From Ganoderma boninense (lineage: Eukaryota > Basidiomycota > Agaricomycetes > Polyporales > Polyporaceae): 64,000 bases of DNA. Of this stretch, positions 53,089-64,000 are shown one piece after another (positions within the stretch are counted from its first letter, which is position 1; each line of letters begins with the position of its first letter). The stretch is from NCBI GenBank assembly GCA_002900995.3, contig CM035308.1, forward strand, positions 2,666,001 to 2,730,000, written 5' to 3'. Below the pieces are notes generated by a model, which saw only the letters and a program-made list of their open reading frames with translations, was not told the DNA's origin and made no database searches. A program made the position numbers and the translations under genes.

Positions 53089-56000
53089 ATGGCTTTGTCG
53101 AATTTTAACTTTTACCGTCTCCACCTTCTCGCATTGTGAGTATCTTGTAACGAATCATGCCTTCGTACTGACTTTGCGTTCCAGCATCATCGTCCCGCTC
53201 CTCGGGTCCTTCGTTCTCTGGGCAAGCAATGGGAAGTTCCCCGTAAAATTTGTCGACTCACTGTTCACATGCATCAGCGCCGCGACTGGAACAGGTCTCG
53301 TCACAGTCGACCTCAGCTCTCTGACAGCATGGCAGCAAACTATTCTCGTCATCCTAGAACTTGTCGGGAATCAGGTATGTTGGCTGGTATGATTGGTGCC
53401 ACATCGATGATCCACACCATTGCCTTCGTCCGCACACAGGCCTTCGTCGCATGGGCCGTGGTAATCGTCCGAAGGTGCCGCCTGCTTCGTAATGCAAGAG
53501 TAGGTTTGGGACTGACCGCCTCCCAGATGGTATTTCCTACGTCATCTGAGGCACATCGTGGCGGCCGAAATGCACCGAACGAGCACCAGGCAGACGCAAC
53601 AGGACGCCCCACCCTACGTCCGCCATATCCGTGAAACTCTCGCTCGTTTCAAGCACGAGCGCGACACGTCCGGTCCACCGTCCGCACAGCCGAAGCCAGC
53701 CCGATTGCGAACCGTCCGCCCAGACATGGTCCGCAGGCTCGACATCCCGCCACAGCCCATCAACCCGATGGGCTCCCAGACGCGTCTCGACGACGGGGTC
53801 GTGATCGAGGTCAGCGGAAGCGACGCACGACCGCATGCTGGAGGTCGATACCCGCATCGGGCTGTCGACGAGCCCCTTCCGCACCCGATACCACCCGTTG
53901 TGGCAGAAGACGACTTCGGCGGCTTTCCTGGCATCCAGGAAGTCGCTCGGCACATCTCGGAGAGGCTCCCGCCACAGTTCCACCAACGGCTGCAGAGGAC
54001 ATTGACTGTGCCGCGGACCGAAACGCTCGTCCCCCAGGCGCGACGCACGGTGATCACACCAGAAGGACCCGTCAAGCTCGTGTCGTACTTCAGTTTTCCG
54101 GTGACCGTCAAAAGGAACTCCATCTTCTACGACCTGAAGGAAGAATATATCGAAGAGCTCGGCGGGGTCGAATACCGTGCCTTGAGCGCACTGATGTGGA
54201 TCATTCCCGCGGTACGTCGACGACGCCGCTGTCGGGTACGCTTAGATTGACCTTTGATCCAATGACGCATCGATAGTACTACATTGGGCTTCTTACCATC
54301 TCTTTCATCGTGGTCGCGCCGTACATGTCGTTGCCGAAGTGGCAGGCCAACTTCCATCCTCCTCTCCAGCATCGCCCGATCAACTCCGTCTGGTAAGAAT
54401 GGTCTTCAGTGAGTCTATTCCCCGTCTCAGGCTTGGCGTCCAGGTTCTCCGCGTTTCAAGTCACCGGAGCATGGGCGAACACTGGTGCGTCAGCAGTCCC
54501 TGAACCTGTCTCGAAGCGTATGATTCTTACGCCAGCTCCAGGCATGTCTCTTGTCGACCAGAACATGGTCCCATTCCAGACTGCATACCCGCTCGTGATA
54601 TTCATGGTCATCTGCGCGCTCGCTGGGAATACGTGTCTGGTCAGTCTACCAGTTTTCTCTCGGATGGAGCCCCCGCGCCCGCTGACACGTTCCATAGCCG
54701 ATCTTGTGAGTCGAAGTAGCTCGTCGTGACGTCTCGTGAGACTGACCTCGCGCCGCGTGTGTGCAACAGCCTCCGCATGTTCATGTACGTCTGTCTTCCC
54801 CGCACCGAGTCGCCCCTGTCCCCATCCTTAATGTGACTATCAGCGCTGACCTACGCCATGCTGCCACAGTTGGCTTCTCACGAAGCTCCCGGGGCATTCT
54901 CGGGGCAAGGAGTCGCTCCACTTCTTGCTCGACCACCCACGCAGATGCACGATCTACCTCCTCCCGTCGCGGCAGACGTGGCTTCTCCTTGGCATAGTCA
55001 TGCTTCTGAAGTCAGTTTTTCTACACCCGGTCTCTCATCCCCCGCGCGAGCTGACACAAATTCTTTTCGAAGCTGCTCAAACTTGGTGTTCGACCTCGTG
55101 TTTAACATCGGCAACCCAGCGACCGACTCCCTGCCGGTGGGTGTCAGGGTCCTTGATGCCATTCTGATTGCAGCTGCGTGTCGGAATGCCGGATGGCAGC
55201 CCATCCCGATCTCTTCTCTTGTTCCAGCTACCCAGTACGTTTTCACCCCCTCCATATCCCAGGAGACCAACCTAAAAGTTGCGGACCTACTAGGGTGCTT
55301 TTCGTGATCATGATGTACATTGGAATCTACCCGATCGCCATGAGGCAAGTGCTTTATTCTTGCCTTCTTCTACTTCACATCTCATCTAACACGAGCTAAA
55401 CTCGAAACGAATCCTAGTGTTCGTGCGACGAACGTGTATGAAGAGCAGTCGCTCGGCGTGTACGAAGACACGAGCAAGGATGACGACGAGCTGAACGACG
55501 ACGCGCGCTGGAACAGCTCCTCCGAGTCCCGCGTCGCGATCTGGGGCAAATATCTCGCGCGCCATGCCCGACGGCAGCTCTCCTTCGGTATTGCTAATCT
55601 CCTCTATGCGTGACAACCATCAACCTTGCTCTCCACAGATATGTGGTGGCTCGCCTTGTCGCTACTCCTGCTCTGCATCATCGAGCGCGACAACCTGATG
55701 AACCCGAGCAAGGTCTCGTATTTCAACGTCTTCGCATTGAGTACGTATAAGCTTTCCTTTTTGGAACGGCCGGTCGCTCATCGAGTGCCAGTCTTCGAAG
55801 TCGTCTCGGCGTACGGAACCGTCGGCCTGTCTCTGGGAATCCCTGGGGTGCGTTCTCCCACGTCCGCTCGCCACCCTCCCGCACTCGCTCATCCCCGTGA
55901 AATTTCAACTAAAGCTCAACTACTCGCTCTCGGGAGGGATGCACACCCTCTCGAAGCTCGTCATCTCCGTGGTCATGCTCCGCGGCCGGCATCGCGGTCT

Positions 56001-56391
56001 CCCCGTCGCGCTCGACCGGGCCGTCCTCATGCCCAGCGAGTTCCTCGCGACACGTTCCCGCAATCCTTCTCCTCCTTCTCCTCCTGGTGAACAAAAAGGA
56101 GAGCCCGAAAAAATTGACGAACCAGATTCCGATCCCGGGCCCCCGCCTGTGGTGCAGCAGGACATTGACAAGGACGAACTGGCAGAGCGCCTGCGCCTCC
56201 GCACGCGCACAGTCAGCTTGCAGGTACCGATACCTGGCGACGGACACGCAGGGGGTGTGCCCGAGCCACAGGACGAGGTGAGCGCGACGTCGTCTTTGGC
56301 CGAGGACCTCTCGGAGGATGATGGCGGCTCCGCGACGCCGAGCTCAGAGTCCCGGGCGGAAACGACGTCGGAAGGTTCCACGCGCACGTAG
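53089..56391 (+). CDS. Trk-family high-affinity potassium transporter
   Basis: Multi-exon gene of about 800 codons. The chosen ATG at 53089 gives MALSNFNFYRLHLLAF, the usual fungal Trk start just before the first membrane helix; exon 1 is 53089-53135 and exon 2 53185-53374. Four pore-loop signatures are visible in order: ATGTGLVTVDLSSLT, NTGMSLVD, NIGNPA and SAYGTVGLSLG. A large hydrophilic loop (exon 4, 53527-54211) lies between the first two, as in other fungal Trk proteins. The conserved VRATNVYEEQSLGVYE and LRGRHRGLP segments follow. The C-terminus is an acidic Ser/Glu-rich tail. The protein imports K+ across the plasma membrane. It includes a GC-AG intron (55345-55417) and an 8-nt exon near 54699-54706. 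No disabling lesion seen. Confidence 0.92.
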
Positions 56392-57679
56392 ATTCGCAGG
56401 GCGATTGCCAATATCCCGGTTTTGTGTATTGTCTTGTAGTTCGCTGTCGCACTTGTAGCATCGCTACTTCTCTCTGGTTCAAGGCTCGGACTGTACCTGT
56501 ACTTGTATTCCTCTTTCCCGACTCCAGGCTCTGGCGCATGTAGTTACCCCTTCATAGATGTTACCAATTTCCCATTGAGTTGCTGTGTATTATGTTGTAT
56601 TAGATACTTTCAATCTGCAGGACACTGGGTCTTCCTGTGCTTGAAGGTGTCTGTCTTGTCCTTCCCTACTACAACGCCGGCCTTGGAGATTGGCGGAACG
56701 GGATTGGCTGGTGGATGATTGAGCGTCTGAGTTTCCTGATTAAGATCAGTGGCGTGCATGGTGGCCCGGTTTCCGCATGGGCTGTACTCTTCCAACTCCA
56801 CCAGCAGGGCTCCAGCTTCGGCTGTCTGGTACTTCAGATATAGTCCTCATCACACGGTCTCCAGGATGCATGTCGATGTGAGTCATCTCGACCATGTCTA
56901 CTGAGAAGAACGCAGTACCTTCTCAATGATATTGACGGTCGGTTGCATCGAATTCCTCAGGCTGGTCCTCGTGGACACTGTCCTCTTGCCACGTCGCACG
57001 CATGCCATTCCAGGAAACAACCAAAGAAGCCCTATGACATGTCCAGACGAACACACTGTATTGGAAGAAGCCTCGGCAGACCGCCCAGGAACACGCTGCG
57101 CGGGACGATCACATCACGAATCTCCATCAAGGTTCTCCCAACTTTACCCCGCATTTTCTGAGTCTAACTACCTACCCCACCTTGGCATCTCTACTGTCGA
57201 CATTGTCCTCATCTTAGATTCCCACCCGCGCTCTCGCGGTGGTCATGCTCCTCAGTACAAGGCCCTTGCCTCATGCCCATCCTCGTGGACCGGGCATCAT
57301 GTGTCCCAGCTCAAGCCTTGTGCGATCCCCGGTGTTCCTGTGCGCCTCCCGCCAGCCTCTCATCCCGGTCCCGATGGAGGCACAGCAGGCCGCCGTGCGT
57401 TGTACCAAGCCGAAAGCGGATAGCTACCTCCCGGGATGCCCATCGCACAACGCCTGCTGGCGGCTACGGCCCGCCAAGTAATTTTGGACTCCCCCCCTTC
57501 CCCATCTCGTCAGCATAGTACGTACTCCCAGCTGCCGCAGATCGCATAGCAAATAAATAAACACGGGGTGCGGGCAAGATGCGCCCTGAGCACGTCCGCG
57601 TCGACGTGTCCGCCCCATCCAGCCTCGGACCCTCGTCTGTACTCGTGTTCGACCGTCCTCGCCGTGCCACGGGTGCAAG
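56392..57679. other. Intergenic region between trk and esterase D
   Basis: About 1.3 kb. Includes the trk 3' end and the esterase D promoter; an A-rich AATAAATAAA lies near 57551. Open frames here are unsupported. Confidence 0.45.
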
Positions 57680-60229
57680 ATGTTCTTCAGGTCGTCCTCA
57701 CTCCCCCTCTTTACCTTTTTCGTCGGGGCGGTCCTCGGTCTTCCACTCGAGGTCGAGAAACGCGCGTCGCCTTCCATCCTGCTCGACCAGGGGACATTCG
57801 TGGGCTCGTCCGACGGCACGACGAACAAGTTCCTCGGCATCCCGTACGGAAAGGCCCCGTACGTCGTTGCTCCCTTTCTGCCCACGTTGCCCAACGCTGA
57901 TGCACATACACCGACCAACGTAGGATAGGCAACCTACGATTCAGCCTCCCGGTAGCAGTCGACGCGTACAGCGGGACACAGACCGTGACGAGCTTCGGGC
58001 CCGCATGTCCGCAGCAAGCGTTCGACTTTCCGACGATCCCAGGCCTGGTCGGAGACGTCGCCGACTGGTTCGTGAACACGATCTACAACGTCATCACACC
58101 GTCGGCAGAGGACTGTAAGTAAGCTCTCACCTTCTCTCGCAGGGCCCACCTGGTGCGGTCACCTGCCCGTTCTGCGCTGATGCACTGAATTGTCGTCCGC
58201 AGGCCTCTCGCTTAACGTTATTGTGCCCGCCGGCACCAAGGCGGGTGCGAACCTCCCGGTCGCGGTCGTGAGTAGCCCGGTCGAGATTCACATGCTTCTG
58301 TTCGTGGTGGTCTGACATTCACTTGGCCGACAGTGGATCTTCGGAGGTGAGTTGAATAGACTTAGCCCTACTTAGGCGCGTCTTGCGGTCAGGTGTTGAG
58401 CTGGGGTCATGCAGGCGGCTTTGAGCTCGGCGGGCCGAATATGTGAGTCTCTCTGGAATGTCTTCATGAGGACATGCGCTCAATGCATGGCAGTTACGAT
58501 GGTAACGTAATTGTGAAGCGGTCAATTGAGTTGGGAGAGCCTGTCGTCTATGTCAGCATCAACTACCGGTAAGCCCTCGCTGCAACAAGGATTCACGCAT
58601 ATACTCACCTATCTTGGCAGTGTTTCAGGTGAGCGTGATCTCCTGTAACCTCATTTGTGTTCCCGGTGCTCATTTCAGTTACAGCGTATGGCTTCCTCGC
58701 CAGCCAAGAAGTGAAGGATGCCGGTGTCGGCAACCTCGGCCTGCAAGATCGTGAGTCTAGTTCAAGTCCCTTCCGATCCCTGCTCACCTCAGCGCTTACG
58801 TTCGTCGCGCTCAGAGCGACTGGCCCTTCGCTGGGTCCAAAAATACATCTCTACATTCGGAGGCGACCCGTCCAAGGTGACGATGTAAGCATCCTTTATT
58901 CACCCTGGTCCGCATCGACATCGAGCATCGTGCTGAGCGTCTCCGACAGTTGGGGCGAGAGCGCAGGGGCGATCTCCGTTGCCCTGCAGATGCTCACCAA
59001 CGGCGGCAACACCGAGGGGCTGTTCCGCGGCGCGTTTATGCAATCCGGGTCTCCGATCCCCGTGGGCGACATCACCCACGGCCAAAACGACTACAATGCC
59101 ATCGTCGCTGCGACCGGCTGTTCCGGCGCGGCCGATACCCTGCAGTGCTTGCGGGAGGTGCCGTATGCGACGCTCAAGAAGGCAGTAGACAGCTCGCCTG
59201 GGATATTTTCTCCACAGGTCGGTGCATGTGTTGTGTTATTCCCGGCGTTGATGGGGTGATTGATCTGCGGCGTATTTATAGTCCCTGAAGCTCGCGTGGC
59301 TTCCCCGTGTGGACGGAACGTTCCTGGTTGATGCGCCGCAGAAGCTCGTCCAGCAAGGTAGCGTGGCGGACATTCCATTCGTTACTGGAGTATGTCACTA
59401 TGACTTGCTAGGACTTTGTCTGCACTGACTAACTTACATTGTTCACAGGACTGCGACGATGAAGGAACGCTATTCTCCCTTGCGACAATCAACGTAACGT
59501 GGGTTCTCCTCCGAGTACTGCACTCTTGAGGATACCAGCGACTGACAAATATTGCCGTAGAACTGAAGCCGAGGTTCGCAGCTACCTCTCCAGCAACTAC
59601 ATCTCGGGGGTCTCCAGCAGCAACCTCGACCAGCTCCTCAAGCTGTATCCTGCGGACGTCACCCAAGGCTCTCCATTTGACACAGGCGTCCTGAATGCGA
59701 TCACGCCGGAGTTCAAGAGGCTTGCCGCCATACAGGGCGACCTCGTCTTCCAGGCGCCCCGGAGATTCTTCCTTCATAACAGGGCGGACAAGCAGCCCGT
59801 TTGGTCCTTCAGTGAGTAACGCGCCTTACATCTTGGAAGCCCAAGTCGGCTGACGTGGACGGAAAGTCAGCAAACGTCTCAAGGCGACTCCCATCCTCGG
59901 CTCGGTACGTACCGCTCTCTCCGCGTCCCCAACCCAGTTGCATGCTGTCTTACTGAAACGGACCTGCATCGCAGGCGCACGTCACGGACATCCTGAACGT
60001 GTACGGCGGGGGCGACATGGCGGACTACCTCGTCAACTTCGTCAACCAGCTCGACCCGAACGGCAAGACGGGCATCTCGTGGCCCAAGTACACGACCGCG
60101 TCGCCGCAGCTGCTCGAGTTCTACGACATCGTCATCCCGGGGATCAACGGGCTGAAAATCACCAACGACGACTACCGCGTCGACGCGATGAACTTCATCA
60201 CACAGCTTTCGCTGCAGTACCCGCTATGA
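57680..60229 (+). CDS. Type-B carboxylesterase/lipase D, secreted, 15 exons, 556 aa
   Basis: Exons: 57680-57858, 57924-58114, 58203-58267, 58334-58346, 58415-58442, 58494-58568, 58621-58628, 58679-58750, 58815-58884, 58950-59217, 59282-59389, 59449-59498, 59561-59811, 59867-59904, 59975-60229. They sum to 1671 nt in frame. Signal peptide residues 1-20 precede a KR site. The oxyanion loop is GGFELGG, nucleophile Ser238 in WGESAGA, acid Glu364 in DCDDEGT, base His474 in SAHVTDI: the complete triad of Candida rugosa-type lipases, at the family's usual length. Two very small exons (13 and 8 nt) are shared with B and C. It lies on the opposite strand, directly downstream of trk. Acts on carboxylic esters outside the cell; substrate not deducible. 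Confidence 0.93.
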
Positions 60230-61311
60230 TGACCTTGCTTTCTCCGCCGCGGATGGTTTTACGAGTTCTTCGTGTGGAATGCACCTTGTATTATTAGACT
60301 TATTGTTGTTGTGATCAGATTATTCCACATTCGCACCGCTAACCACTTGGGTGCGGTACTCAGACCATGATCGAGATCGTCATCGTTGGTGTGGTTGGCA
60401 GCGCTCAGTGTGACTCGCCGATATGCTTGTAACGGGCAGGTCACGGAGTGACCGCGTTACGGTTGAATAGAGATACCCCGGACGTCTATCCACCCGTAGG
60501 GTTGAGGTTGAGGGCAGCGCTGCTGGGAAAGCGGGACGGATAGTCCAACGGTTGTGCGTGGTGCAATTCCCGCACGTTCCATTTTCAGCCGGTCGTTACA
60601 ATGCTACTCAACTTGAAGACCAGATCCTCCAGTCATGTTGCCAGCCCGACACTCTGTGATCTGACGCAGGAGACATCTGAGCAGTTCGTTACTATGTTGG
60701 CTTAAACACTGCTTGTCAGCGCGGGCACAAGTGCTACTGAGCAAGAAGGAACTCATCCGCGTCGGTCTCTGCCATCGGGAGTCGATGATTACATAATCGC
60801 CACAGCGGCGGGCCAGCGCTCAGCGCTCAGCGCCCGCCGCCGTTGTGGGTCTGACGGTGATCATCTGCGCTGGCTCCCGCTGCAGGGCTGCTCTGGGATG
60901 GGACACAACAGCATATTCTGCCATGGAGACGAATCATATTCACTATGCTGAACGTTGGTCTCCAGTATCCTTCCGGGCGCATCTTCAAATGCTGTAACTT
61001 CAGACGCAGCGACTCCGAGTCGGCGGCCAAGTGGTTCCAACCAGCATGATGGGCGCACTCTGTGTATGGTATAAAGGTGTATCGCAGCAGCTCACAGCTC
61101 TTCAGCTCACTCTTGTTTGACATTCGAGCCATCTCTTGCCTTTTCATTCTCTTCACTGTTTATAGCTGGTGCGTTCTGATGACTCCATGTCAGTTACTCT
61201 AGCATGGCAAGCTGACGTATTTTATACAGCTGCGCGGCTTTCCCTTCAAATATTTATCGACATTAAACATCACTTCGTATCGTATTGACGTTACCCTAAG
61301 ACACGCCGATA
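60230..61311. other. Intergenic region upstream of the ADP-ribosyltransferase-like gene
   Basis: About 1.1 kb without a supported gene. TATAAAG at 61070-61076, about 240 bp before the next ATG, could be its TATA box with a long leader. Confidence 0.45.
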
Positions 61312-63147
61312 ATGCCCCCTCTCAACCGCCTTCTCGTTCTCGCTGTTCTCAGCCTCTCGGTCTACGTGCAGGCTGCGCCAGTTCGTGATGCAGCACGCCG
61401 TGCAGTACGTTGGATTAAATTTGGTTATAATTTTAGAATGAGTAGTACTGACTCTCGGAACGTAGGAGCTCATGGCTACCGACCATCATGCCATAGCCGA
61501 TCCGGCTAATAACTTCGCCGAAGTTAGCGACGATTTCGATACCACCGACTCTGACGAGGATGACATAGAGCTTGGTTTGGAGGATCAAGGCCCATCGACT
61601 CCTGAGGACTTCGCATTTCGAAAAGCTAAACCCAAGTCTGCGCCTAGGCCACCCAAGGTTGTTCCTCCCAAGCGGAAGTCTACCAAGGCCGTCCTGCCTA
61701 CGACTACGGCGAAGCCACCTCCCCCGACAACGAAGGCCACCACAACCAAACTCACGACTACTAGTCCTCCGCCTGTGACGACAACGGCAAAGGTTTCAAC
61801 GTCTATTAAGGCAACGTCCACGTCCACGACATCCGCCGCTCCTGAGACGACGACCACATCGACGACGTCGAAGCCCTCAAATCCGACTACGACATCGGCA
61901 ACGGCTAACCCCCAAAAAACTGCAACAGAAACGAAGACGACTACAAAGACGCAAACGAAAACGGCAACTAAAACAACTTCTAAATCGGGCTCGGCTACCG
62001 AATCCGAAACAGCCACTCCAACGGAATCTGAATCGGACTCGACTACCGAATCCGAAACAGCCACTCCAACGGAATCTGAGACGGAAACGGACACACCAAC
62101 CGCCACTGCGGTACGTGTCGGTGAACAATGAATTTGAATCTGCTCCCTTGCCGGATGGAATAGTAGACTAAATTCGGTACCTTACAGTGCTCCACCATTA
62201 CGCTGGAAAGTACCCCAACTGCGATCGCCCCGCGCGCATACAACTACGTTGCGCAGCTCTTCCGCCGTGACGATCCCGAGTTCATCGGCTGGCATGGAAC
62301 CAACAGTGTACGCCACCTCCTCAGATGCTGCTCCTTCTCCCCTCACTCACTCGACCGATACCCCATACCACAGGACACGGCTGCGTTCTGGACAACTGAA
62401 GGACAGCTCGAACAGCCGCTGAATCCTGACGGACTCTTGGACTTCCTCGGGCTCGGGCCCAACACGACCGACGGTACTGGCAGCGGCGCCGAGTCTGCGA
62501 TCGGACCGGGCGTGTACGTCGTAGACGACCAAGAGACGTGCGTGCCGCGCCGTGCCCAGGCCCGTTCTCAATACGCCTTTGGCTGACCCCCATTCATCCA
62601 CTGAAATTTACAGCGCGATCGCGTTCGCGAACAACAACGCACAGGCGAATGCGAACACGACCGCGCAGCTGTGCGCGATCTTCGCCAAGTCGTCTGCGAC
62701 CTGGCGCACTGCGACCCCCAAGGCGTTCATCCCCGAAGACCTCGTCGGAGACTCTGCGGATGCGGCGACGAAGGCCGAACTGGAGCAGGCGCGCCTGGAC
62801 CACGTCGCACAGGCTGTCCCGGGCGTGAATGCAACGGGCGTCGTCAATTTCGCGCTCCTTGACCCCCAGAGTGCGTAGCCAGCCTTCTTCCTCTTCCTTG
62901 AGGAAGCACAAAAACTGTCTGTGAAAGAGACTGACTGCCTGTGGTGGTTATCTTTTCAGCGTCGACTGGGCAGCTAGTCCTGCCTGCGCTCATCGCCGAG
63001 CAGTTCACGGCAACGTGCTTCGGGGTGGACGACGGCGCGGCTCCGAACGGCATATCGACGTTCCCTGATTTCAGCTACAACGGGACCACCCTCCGTAGCG
63101 AATGGAACATCGCGAGCGAGACTGCTGGTACTAGCGACTGCATCTAG
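61312..63147 (+). CDS. Secreted Ser/Thr-rich protein with ADP-ribosyltransferase-like C-terminal domain
   Basis: Exons: 61312-61404, 61466-62110, 62188-62307, 62374-62537, 62614-62870, 62960-63147, total 488 aa. Residues 1-22 form a signal peptide. Residues about 32-100 are acidic then basic/Pro-rich, and 100-245 are a Thr/Ser/Pro/Glu-rich linker with two near-identical SETATPTESE blocks, typical of O-glycosylated secreted spacers. The C-terminal ~240 aa starts with FIGWHGT (His282), then GPGVYV (Tyr334) and AIAFANN: spacing and motifs resemble the H-Y-E class of ADP-ribosyltransferase folds, which transfer ADP-ribose from NAD+. A catalytic Glu was not pinned down. Cysteines in exon 6 could form disulphides. 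Function is inferred; it could equally be a non-catalytic relative. The gene looks intact. Confidence 0.72.
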
Positions 63148-64000
63148 GTGTTGAATGGATGGTAGTTCCAACTCACCTGTGAAGAAGGTGGAATATAACC
63201 TAGCAGTCATGAGAAACAAGAGACGCCCTCGCGTCGCTCCGGCAGACTTATTGAAGGCTGACATTCTTCAATGGTCTGTCGTTTGTACATCCACACTCAA
63301 AGACTTATATGAGCGGAGGGCTCGGATAGATAGAGCGGCGGTTGAGGACTATATAGCGACCGGTGGTGCGAGACTTTGAGGGGTGAGGATGGCAGGTTGA
63401 CCAACGACAAACTGTCATAAGTAAGTTATTCCGAAGCGCTGCGCGCGCGTGGAGGACTTGACGAAGCTGATGGCGGTCTGGGGTAAAACATTCCGTTGCT
63501 GGTGGAAGGGGAGTGGCGAGGACCACTCGAGCGAGGATCTCTGGAGGATGCTTAAGCGCTCTAGGCAAACAGAACGAAATGCGGCCAAATAAGACCACAC
63601 GAATTCACCGGGTTTCTTTAATAATACGACTTATCCTCGACGAGCCGCTTCATAATCGGGTGGATCACATCGTAGAGCTGTTGGAACACGGATTTTGAGC
63701 AAGCGAGCGCTTGCTCGCCGGGACTTTCCGACGTACGATACGGAGCGGGATTGTACATTTTTGTAGTTCATCCGTTTGCCTCTGTACCACGACGACGTAC
63801 AGGACAACCGGAATTCTACTCGCTTTCGCTGCCCTGCTCGACCTCCGACAGTTTTTCCAACAAGAGCTTGAGGCATAGGTCGTCGGTTTAAGTTGAGAAT
63901 CCTCTAAATTACTAATTACTTCGGTATAATATACAGTTAGTTTGTCCATGTTCTATATACACACATGACGATGCCCGCAACGTCGTGTCCGTTTTCACTC
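63148..64000. other. Right end of window, no supported gene
   Basis: Short overlapping frames on both strands (for example 63155-63379 plus, 63665-63949 minus) lack recognisable motifs. Part of a neighbouring gene may enter here, but nothing can be assigned. Confidence 0.4.

Noticed and set aside
56926..57423. 165-codon frame between trk and esterase D
   Set aside because: No recognisable motif and no splice-consistent extension; left as intergenic.

Overview
The window is nuclear DNA of a filamentous basidiomycete, most likely a wood-decay Agaricomycete such as a polypore. Evidence: dense 50-70 bp GT-AG introns, chromodomain Ty3/gypsy elements, a BED-finger hAT transposon, F-box/leucine-rich proteins and a family of secreted type-B carboxylesterases. 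No species can be named from sequence alone. No CRISPR array, operon or prokaryotic signal was seen.

Layout, left half: about 1-22690 is a three-layer nest of mobile elements. An old degenerate Ty3/gypsy element (Gypsy-2, coding on minus) has a 3' LTR split by a younger element, Gypsy-1 copy 1 (1070-14094, duplicated target ACTAT). That element's pol gene is split in turn by a complete hAT transposon (4616-11094, duplicated target TTAGGGGT). The intact empty site is visible in Gypsy-1 copy 2 at 38409-38416. Next come an F-box/LRR gene remnant (22691-24343) and a complete F-box/LRR gene (25071-29101) whose second intron is almost exactly a 2.4 kb near-perfect palindrome.

Layout, right half: four carboxylesterase/lipase paralogues lie at 29657-33311, 44617-47110, 48736-51191 (minus) and 57680-60229 (plus). 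Three look intact. The first is a pseudogene with a catalytic Glu-to-Lys change, a TIR element and a solo Gypsy-1 LTR. Between them are an AT-rich TIR element, Gypsy-1 copy 2 (34872-41420, duplicated target CTCGC), a zinc-domain/exonuclease gene cut by that retrotransposon, a tRNA-Leu(CAG), and an intact Trk-type potassium transporter gene (53089-56391). A secreted protein with an ADP-ribosyltransferase-like C-terminus (61312-63147) is the last clear gene.

How things work together: Gypsy-1 shows a readable expression plan. It has a TATA box in the LTR, an 11-nt start-proximal sequence complementary to the primer-binding site (Tf1-like self-priming), gag then pol through a GGGTTTC -1 frameshift site, and integrase ending in a chromodomain. 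Both full copies carry the same amber codon in reverse transcriptase. The esterases probably act outside the cell on esters. The cluster appears to have grown by segmental duplication, because a decayed trk fragment lies beside one esterase and esterase upstream regions are shared. Exon coordinates are hand-derived from splice motifs, reading frame and paralogue comparison.
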